The notes under the pieces are model-generated. The model made no database searches. It had not been told where the DNA came from and saw only the letters and a program-made list of their open reading frames with translations. Of a stretch of 6,747 bases of DNA, positions 1 through 4,055 are shown piece by piece. Source of the DNA: Actinomycetes bacterium. Its GTDB lineage: Bacteria; Actinomycetota; Actinomycetes; Actinomycetales; Microbacteriaceae. The DNA lies in the NCBI GenBank assembly GCA_023386675.1, contig JAEWJG010000356.1, positions 1 through 6,747 on the forward strand. The letters run 5' to 3'. A program made the position numbers and the translations under genes. How positions within the stretch are numbered: position 1 is the first letter of the stretch; each line of letters begins with the position of its first letter.

Positions 1-32
1 GCGCCCTGCGCGCCGCCGCCGACCTCCCCTGA
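1..32 (+). CDS. Possible C-terminal end of an upstream gene (partial)
   Basis: Reading from base 3, the window opens with ALRAAADLP followed by TGA at 30-32. An Ala/Leu/Arg-rich helical end like this would suit many proteins, including histidine ammonia-lyase (HutH), the enzyme that makes the substrate of the next gene. Nine residues cannot identify a family, and the frame could be chance. The stop lies about 100 bases before hutU, close enough for co-transcription, though the interval has no clear terminator. The HutH idea rests only on pathway logic. Confidence 0.25.
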   Translation, partial: ALRAAADLP

Positions 33-98
33 CCCCACCTCCCCGTCCATCGCTTCCTCACTTATGCCGCCGACACGCCGTGGTGGGCCGGAAGAACC

Positions 99-124
99 GA
101 GGAAACGATGGAGACACGAAAGGA
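99..124 (+). promoter_or_regulatory. Two tandem ribosome binding sites before two in-frame hutU starts
   Basis: GAGGAAA at 99-105 precedes ATG at 108 with about five bases between GAGG and the start. AAAGGA at 119-124 precedes a second in-frame ATG at 135 with ten bases between. The whole patch from 91 to 140 is unusually A-rich for this GC-rich window, which favours an unstructured initiation region. The second start gives the family-like N-terminus (MDGARPVRAARGTEL) and a length of 556 residues, so I prefer it. The first start would add nine charged residues (METRKDHRT). Confidence 0.5.
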
Positions 125-134
125 CCACAGAACG

Positions 135-1805
135 ATGGATGGAGCACGACCGGTTCGCGCAGCGCGCGGCACGGAACTCAGCGCCAAGAGCTGGCAGACC
201 GAGGCGCCCCTGCGGATGCTGATGAACAACCTCGACCCCGACGTCGCCGAGCGGCCCGACGACCTGGTGGTCTACGGCGGCACCGGGCGCGCGGCCCGCA
301 GCTGGGAGGCGTTCGACGCGATCGTCGCCACGCTGCGCGACCTGGAGGCGGACGAGACGCTGCTCGTACAGTCCGGCAAGCCGGTCGGCGTGTTCCGCAC
401 CCACGAGTGGGCGCCGCGCGTGCTGATCGCCAACTCCAACCTCGTCGGTGACTGGGCGACCTGGCCTGAGTTCCGCCGCCTGGAGGCGCTCGGACTGACG
501 ATGTACGGCCAGATGACCGCCGGATCCTGGATCTACATCGGCTCGCAGGGCATCCTGCAGGGCACGTACGAGACCTTCGGCGCGGTCGGCCGCAAGAGGT
601 TCGAGGGGTCGCTCGCCGGCACCCTCACCCTGACCGGCGGCTGCGGCGGCATGGGCGGCGCGCAGCCGCTCGCCGTCACGATGAACGGCGGCGCCGTCCT
701 GATCGTGGATGTGGACCGCACCCGTCTGCAGCGCCGCGTCGACCACGGCTACCTCGACGTGCTCGCGGACGACCTCGACGACGCCGTGTACCAGGCGGTC
801 CTCGCGAAGGATGAGGGTCGCGCGCTCTCCGTCGGCGTCGTCGGGAACGCCGCCGAGGTGTTCCCGGAGCTGCTGCGCCGCGGCGTCCCGATCGACATCG
901 TGACCGACCAGACCAGCGCGCACGACCCGCTCTCGTACCTGCCCGTCGGCTACGAAGTGGCGTCGTGGCGGGAGCGCGCGGCCGCCGATCCGGAGCGCTT
1001 CACCGACGACGCCCGCCGCTCGATGGCTGCGCAGGTGGAGGCCATGGTCGGGTTCCAGGACGCCGGTGCCGAGGTGTTCGACTACGGCAACTCGATCCGG
1101 ACCGAGGCGCAGCTCGGCGGGTACGACCGTGCGTTCGACTTCCCGGGCTTCGTGCCCGCGTACATCCGTCCGCTGTTCGCCGAGGGCAAGGGCCCGTTCC
1201 GCTGGGCGGCGCTGAGCGGCGACCCGGCGGACATCGCGGCGACCGACCGCGCCGTGCTCGAGCTGTTCCCCGAGGACGAGCACCTGCGCCGCTGGATCAC
1301 CCAGGCGGGCGAGAAGGTCCACTTCGAGGGCCTGCCCGCGCGGATCTGCTGGCTGGGATACAAGGAGCGGCACCTCGCCGGCCTGCGCTTCAACGAGATG
1401 GTCGCCTCGGGCGAGCTCTCGGCGCCGGTCGTCATCGGCCGCGACCACCTCGACTCGGGATCGGTCGCGTCCCCGTACCGCGAGACCGAGTCGATGGCCG
1501 ACGGCTCCGACGCGATCGCCGACTGGCCGCTCCTCAACGCGCTGCTCAACACCGCCTCCGGCGCGACGTGGGTGTCACTGCATCACGGCGGCGGCGTCGG
1601 GATCGGGCGCAGCATCCACGCCGGCCAGGTCGTGGTCGCGGACGGCACGCCCCTCGCCGCGGAGAAGATCGAGCGCGTGCTCGTCAACGACCCGGGCACC
1701 GGAGTCATGCGGCACGTGGATGCGGGCTACGACCGAGCGGTCGAGGTCGCGGAGGAGCGCGGTCTGCGCATTCCGATGCGCGAGCAGAGCGCCGCCCGCC
1801 GATGA
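135..1805 (+). CDS. hutU: Urocanate hydratase (urocanase)
   Basis: Urocanase adds water to urocanate to give 4-imidazolone-5-propionate, the second step of histidine degradation. It is a cytoplasmic, usually homodimeric enzyme that uses tightly bound NAD+ as an electrophile. Residue numbers here count from ATG 108; subtract nine for the ATG 135 start. Family landmarks are the YGGTGRAARSW segment (56-66), the glycine-rich GGCGGMGGAQPLA loop (177-189), TDQTSAHDPLSYLPVGY (266-282), and the signature FEGLPARICW (406-415). Cys414 matches the conserved active-site cysteine (Cys410 in Pseudomonas putida). The family signature normally reads F-Q-G-L-P; here Gln is replaced by Glu407. A length of 556 residues agrees with the usual 550-560. 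No internal stop or frameshift is seen. hutI follows with a four-base overlap, indicating one operon. ATG 108 is the alternative start. Confidence 0.96.
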   Translation: MDGARPVRAARGTELSAKSWQTEAPLRMLMNNLDPDVAERPDDLVVYGGTGRAARSWEAFDAIVATLRDLEADETLLVQSGKPVGVFRTHEWAPRVLIANSNLVGDWATWPEFRRLEALGLTMYGQMTAGSWIYIGSQGILQGTYETFGAVGRKRFEGSLAGTLTLTGGCGGMGGAQPLAVTMNGGAVLIVDVDRTRLQRRVDHGYLDVLADDLDDAVYQAVLAKDEGRALSVGVVGNAAEVFPELLRRGVPIDIVTDQTSAHDPLSYLPVGYEVASWRERAAADPERFTDDARRSMAAQVEAMVGFQDAGAEVFDYGNSIRTEAQLGGYDRAFDFPGFVPAYIRPLFAEGKGPFRWAALSGDPADIAATDRAVLELFPEDEHLRRWITQAGEKVHFEGLPARICWLGYKERHLAGLRFNEMVASGELSAPVVIGRDHLDSGSVASPYRETESMADGSDAIADWPLLNALLNTASGATWVSLHHGGGVGIGRSIHAGQVVVADGTPLAAEKIERVLVNDPGTGVMRHVDAGYDRAVEVAEERGLRIPMREQSAARR

Positions 1806-2959
1806 GCGCGACGCTCGTCACGGGGATCGGCGAGCTGGTCACGTTCGATCCCGCGCATCCCGGGCAGCTGGGGCTGGTCACGGACGCTGCCGTACTCGCG
1901 GTCGACGGCCGCATTGCGTGGACGGGGCCGTCCGCGTCGGCGCCTTCGGCGGATGCCGACGAGGTCCTGGATGTGGACGGCGCGGCCGTGATCCCGGGGT
2001 TCGTCGATTCGCACACGCACCTCGTCTTCGGTGGCGACCGGGCCGCGGAGTTCGAGGCCCGGATGGCCGGGCGACCGTATACCGCGGGCGGCATACGGTC
2101 CACCGTCGCGGCGACGCGGGAGGCGTCGGACGACGCTCTGCGGTCACGTCTGGCGGGTTTCGTCGCCGAGCTGCGAGCGCAGGGCACAACCACATTCGAG
2201 ATCAAGAGCGGCTACGGGCTGACCATCGCCGACGAGGAGCGGCTGCTGCGGATCGCGCGCGAGGTGACAGACGAGACAACGTTCCTCGGCGCCCACGTGG
2301 TGCCGCCGGAGTACGCGTCGGAGCCGGACGCCTACGTCGACCTCGTCACCGGCCCGATGCTCGACGTCTGTGCTCCACACGCCCGGTGGATCGACGTCTT
2401 CTGCGAGACGGGGGCGTTCACCGTCGAGCAGTCGCGGCGGATCCTGGAGGCGGGCGCCGCCCGTGGGCTCGGGGTGCGCCTCCACGCCGCCCAGCTCGGG
2501 CCCGGCGACGGCGTCGCGCTGGCCGTCGAACTGGATGCCGCGAGCGTCGACCATGGCACCTACCTCAGCGACGCCGACGTGGAGCGGCTGGCCGCATCCC
2601 GGACCGTCGCGACCCTGCTCCCGGGCGTCGAGTTCTCGACCCGGCATCCGTACCCGTCGGGTCGGCGGCTGCTGGATGCGGGCGCGATCGTCGCACTGGC
2701 GAGCGACTGCAACCCGGGGTCGTCGTTCACCTCGTCGATGCCGTTCTGCATCGCCCTCGCCGTGCGCGAGATGGGGCTGACGCCCGCGGAGGCGCTGCAA
2801 GCCGCGACCCTCGGCGGCGCGGCCGCCCTACGGCGGGACGACGTCGGGCACCTCCGTGTCGGCGCGCGCGCCGACCTCGTCGTGCTGCGCGCGCCCTCCT
2901 ACCTGCACCTCGCCTACCGCCCCGGCGTCCCCCTCGTCGACCGCACCCTCACCCTCTAG
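1802..2959 (+). CDS. hutI: Imidazolonepropionase
   Basis: HutI hydrolyses 4-imidazolone-5-propionate to N-formimidoyl-L-glutamate, the third step of histidine degradation. It is a cytoplasmic amidohydrolase-superfamily enzyme with one bound metal (zinc or iron). The 385-residue product has a small N-terminal beta domain (about 1-65), then the TIM-barrel core. Expected metal ligands are visible: His71 and His73 in DSHTHLVFGG, His228 in RLHAAQL, and Asp302 in SDCNPGSS. FEIKSGYGL (132-140), FLGAHVVP (161-168) and VDHGTYLS (249-256) are further family segments. Gln231 sits three residues after the third ligand, where the Bacillus subtilis enzyme has Glu; I believe Gln is common elsewhere in the family. 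Length is slightly below the usual ~400-420. The start ATG lies inside the hutU stop (ATGA) with no good Shine-Dalgarno site, so translational coupling to hutU is likely. The longer open frame upstream is hutU read out of frame. Confidence 0.96.
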   Translation: MSATLVTGIGELVTFDPAHPGQLGLVTDAAVLAVDGRIAWTGPSASAPSADADEVLDVDGAAVIPGFVDSHTHLVFGGDRAAEFEARMAGRPYTAGGIRSTVAATREASDDALRSRLAGFVAELRAQGTTTFEIKSGYGLTIADEERLLRIAREVTDETTFLGAHVVPPEYASEPDAYVDLVTGPMLDVCAPHARWIDVFCETGAFTVEQSRRILEAGAARGLGVRLHAAQLGPGDGVALAVELDAASVDHGTYLSDADVERLAASRTVATLLPGVEFSTRHPYPSGRRLLDAGAIVALASDCNPGSSFTSSMPFCIALAVREMGLTPAEALQAATLGGAAALRRDDVGHLRVGARADLVVLRAPSYLHLAYRPGVPLVDRTLTL

Positions 2960-2963
2960 CCCG

Positions 2964-3037
2964 CCCACCATCGAGTACGCGAAGAGTGCACGCCGCTGCG
3001 GCGTGTCGCGGGCACTTTGTGCGGACTCGACGGTGGG
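2964..3037. terminator. Long imperfect palindrome between convergent hutI and hutG
   Basis: The outer arms cccaccatcgagt (2964-2976) and actcgacggtggg (3025-3037) pair over 13 positions with one mismatch. The stem continues inward: 2978-2981 with 3020-3023, and 2983-2989 with 3012-3018, including G-U pairs. It is capped by a small inner hairpin, acgccg-ctg-cggcgt (2990-3004 region). The element begins five bases after the hutI stop and ends ten bases before the hutG stop, the expected place for a two-way transcription end. Neither side has a run of T, so classical intrinsic termination is not shown. The two arms are inverted copies of one degenerate pattern (GAGTnCGC...AGTGCnCGC), so it may also be a dispersed intergenic repeat unit. 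Confidence 0.55.
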
Positions 3038-3046
3038 GTGGGGAGG

Positions 3047-3943
3047 TCAGCGGGAGGCGAGGCCGGCGGCGGCCTCGAGGATGAGGAGCGCGGCGAGGCG
3101 GACGGTGCGCTGATCGGGGGCGTCGGCGGTCGCGTCGACCTCGGCGATGTCGACCGAGCGGACGAGCGGGGATGCTCCGGCGAGGCGGGCGAACCGGCGC
3201 AGCTCCCAGGCCGCCAGTCCGCCGGGGATGGATGCCGGGCACGCGGGCACGACGGAACGGTCGCACACGTCGACGTCGAGGTCCACGTGGATGGGGCCGC
3301 CGGCGGCGCCGGCGATCTCCAGCGCCTCGGCCATCACGTCGTCGATCGGGCGCGTGTGCAGCGCGTCGCGCGTGACGACGGTGATGCCGTGCTCCGCTGC
3401 CCGACGCGCGTAGGCGGCCGAGTTGGCGAAGTCGGCGATGCCGATCTGCACGACGCGGCGGCCGTCCAGTCCCGCGTCCAGCAGCTCGCGGACCGGCGAG
3501 CCGTTGGAGCGCCCGTCCCGGAGGTCGTGGTGCGCGTCGAGGGTGATCAGGCCCGCCGTGGCGAGGGCCGGGCCCACGGCGCCGAGCATCGTGGGGACGG
3601 TCAGCGAGTTGTCGCCGCCGATCGCAACGGTCAGCCGGGAGCGGCTCACCGCCTCGTCGACGGCCGCGATGGCGCGCTGGCGTCCTTCCGGCCCGTCGGG
3701 GGCGGTGACGTCGCCGGCATCTGCGAACCGCAGCGACTCGACGTCGAGCCCCGGCGCGAAGGCGGAGTACCGCCGCAGCGCATCCCGCACCGCCGCCGGG
3801 GTCCGGTGGGCTCCGGTCGGCGACAGCGAGGTCGCGTGCGTCGGGATGCCGACGAGCGCCACGTCGACATCCTCAGCACCCGGCGCGGACCAGCCACCGG
3901 CGCGCGGCCACAGCGGATCGACGGACAGCCCCTGCTCGCTCAT
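3047..3943 (-). CDS. hutG: Formimidoylglutamase, arginase/ureohydrolase family
   Basis: The likely reaction is hydrolysis of N-formimidoyl-L-glutamate to L-glutamate and formamide, the last step of the hut pathway. The 298-residue protein carries the binuclear-manganese ureohydrolase motifs in order: GGDNS (109-113), LDAHHD (135-140), HVDLDVDVCD (219-228) and VDIAEVD (264-270). Inferred ligands are Asn112, Asp136, His138, Asp140, Asp223 and Asp225, with Glu268 in the substrate site. Arginases and agmatinases have His at the Asn112 position; the Trypanosoma cruzi formimidoylglutamase structure has Asn there, which favours this substrate. The segment corresponding to the arginase HG loop reads SNGSPVR (146-152). 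hutG faces hutI tail to tail, so it belongs to a separate transcription unit. The start is ATG 3943; an AGGG seven bases upstream could be a ribosome site or part of a -10 box. Agmatinase or guanidinobutyrase activity is the alternative, made less likely by the hut neighbours. Confidence 0.88.
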   Translation of the reverse strand: MSEQGLSVDPLWPRAGGWSAPGAEDVDVALVGIPTHATSLSPTGAHRTPAAVRDALRRYSAFAPGLDVESLRFADAGDVTAPDGPEGRQRAIAAVDEAVSRSRLTVAIGGDNSLTVPTMLGAVGPALATAGLITLDAHHDLRDGRSNGSPVRELLDAGLDGRRVVQIGIADFANSAAYARRAAEHGITVVTRDALHTRPIDDVMAEALEIAGAAGGPIHVDLDVDVCDRSVVPACPASIPGGLAAWELRRFARLAGASPLVRSVDIAEVDATADAPDQRTVRLAALLILEAAAGLASR

Positions 3944-3949
3944 ACGGCG

Positions 3950-3955
3950 ACCCTA
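3950..3955 (-). promoter_or_regulatory. Candidate -10 box for leaderless hutG transcript
   Basis: On the minus strand TAGGGT occupies 3955 to 3950, followed by exactly six bases and then the hutG ATG at 3943. A TAnnnT -10 element at that spacing would place the transcription start on the A of the ATG, giving a leaderless mRNA, a common arrangement in actinobacteria. I see no convincing -35 hexamer 16-18 bases upstream. The AGGG inside the box (3954-3951) could instead act as a weak ribosome binding site on a longer transcript. Confidence 0.35.
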
Positions 3956-3983
3956 GCCAGGCTCGACGGCCGGCATCGCGGTT

Positions 3984-4028
3984 GCACGCGGGCCGCCGTC
4001 TGGGATCCCGGACGGACAGCCCGCGTGC
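3984..4028 (-). terminator. Strong hairpin after the RND transporter gene
   Basis: gcacgcgggc (3984-3993) and gcccgcgtgc (4019-4028) form a perfect ten-base inverted repeat. Between them lies a second palindrome, ccgtctggga/tcccggacgg (3996-4015), with one T-G pair. Together they make a nearly continuous stem of about 18 pairs. It begins 27 bases past the transporter stop and ends about 40 bases before the hutG ATG. No T-run follows on the minus strand, so it resembles the U-tract-less terminators often proposed in high-GC actinobacteria. It could also be an operator for hutG. Confidence 0.5.
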
Positions 4029-4055
4029 GGGGGCGCGCGCCGCGCCCACCATGGG

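Noticed and set aside
33..98. Promoter for hutU in the leader
   Set aside because: TTATGC at 62-67 is the only AT-rich -10-like word, and I see no matching -35 element; too weak to call. The weak CCCACC/GGTGGG pair (34-39, 82-87) is too far apart to call a structure.
1082..1552. 156-codon antisense frame within hutU
   Set aside because: Ser/Arg/Pro-rich with no motif, and lies wholly opposite conserved urocanase sequence.
965..1801. Long in-frame extension upstream of hutI
   Set aside because: This part is hutU read in another frame (Arg/Pro-rich). HutI begins at the ATG at 1802, which gives the family N-terminus and length.
1720..3084. 454-codon plus-strand frame across hutI and the intergenic palindrome
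   Set aside because: Arg-rich out-of-frame product; hutI in the correct frame has all metal ligands.
3047..3943. HutF (formimidoylglutamate deiminase) as the last hut enzyme
   Set aside because: HutF is an amidohydrolase; this protein has the arginase-fold GGDx, DAHxD and DxDxD motifs.
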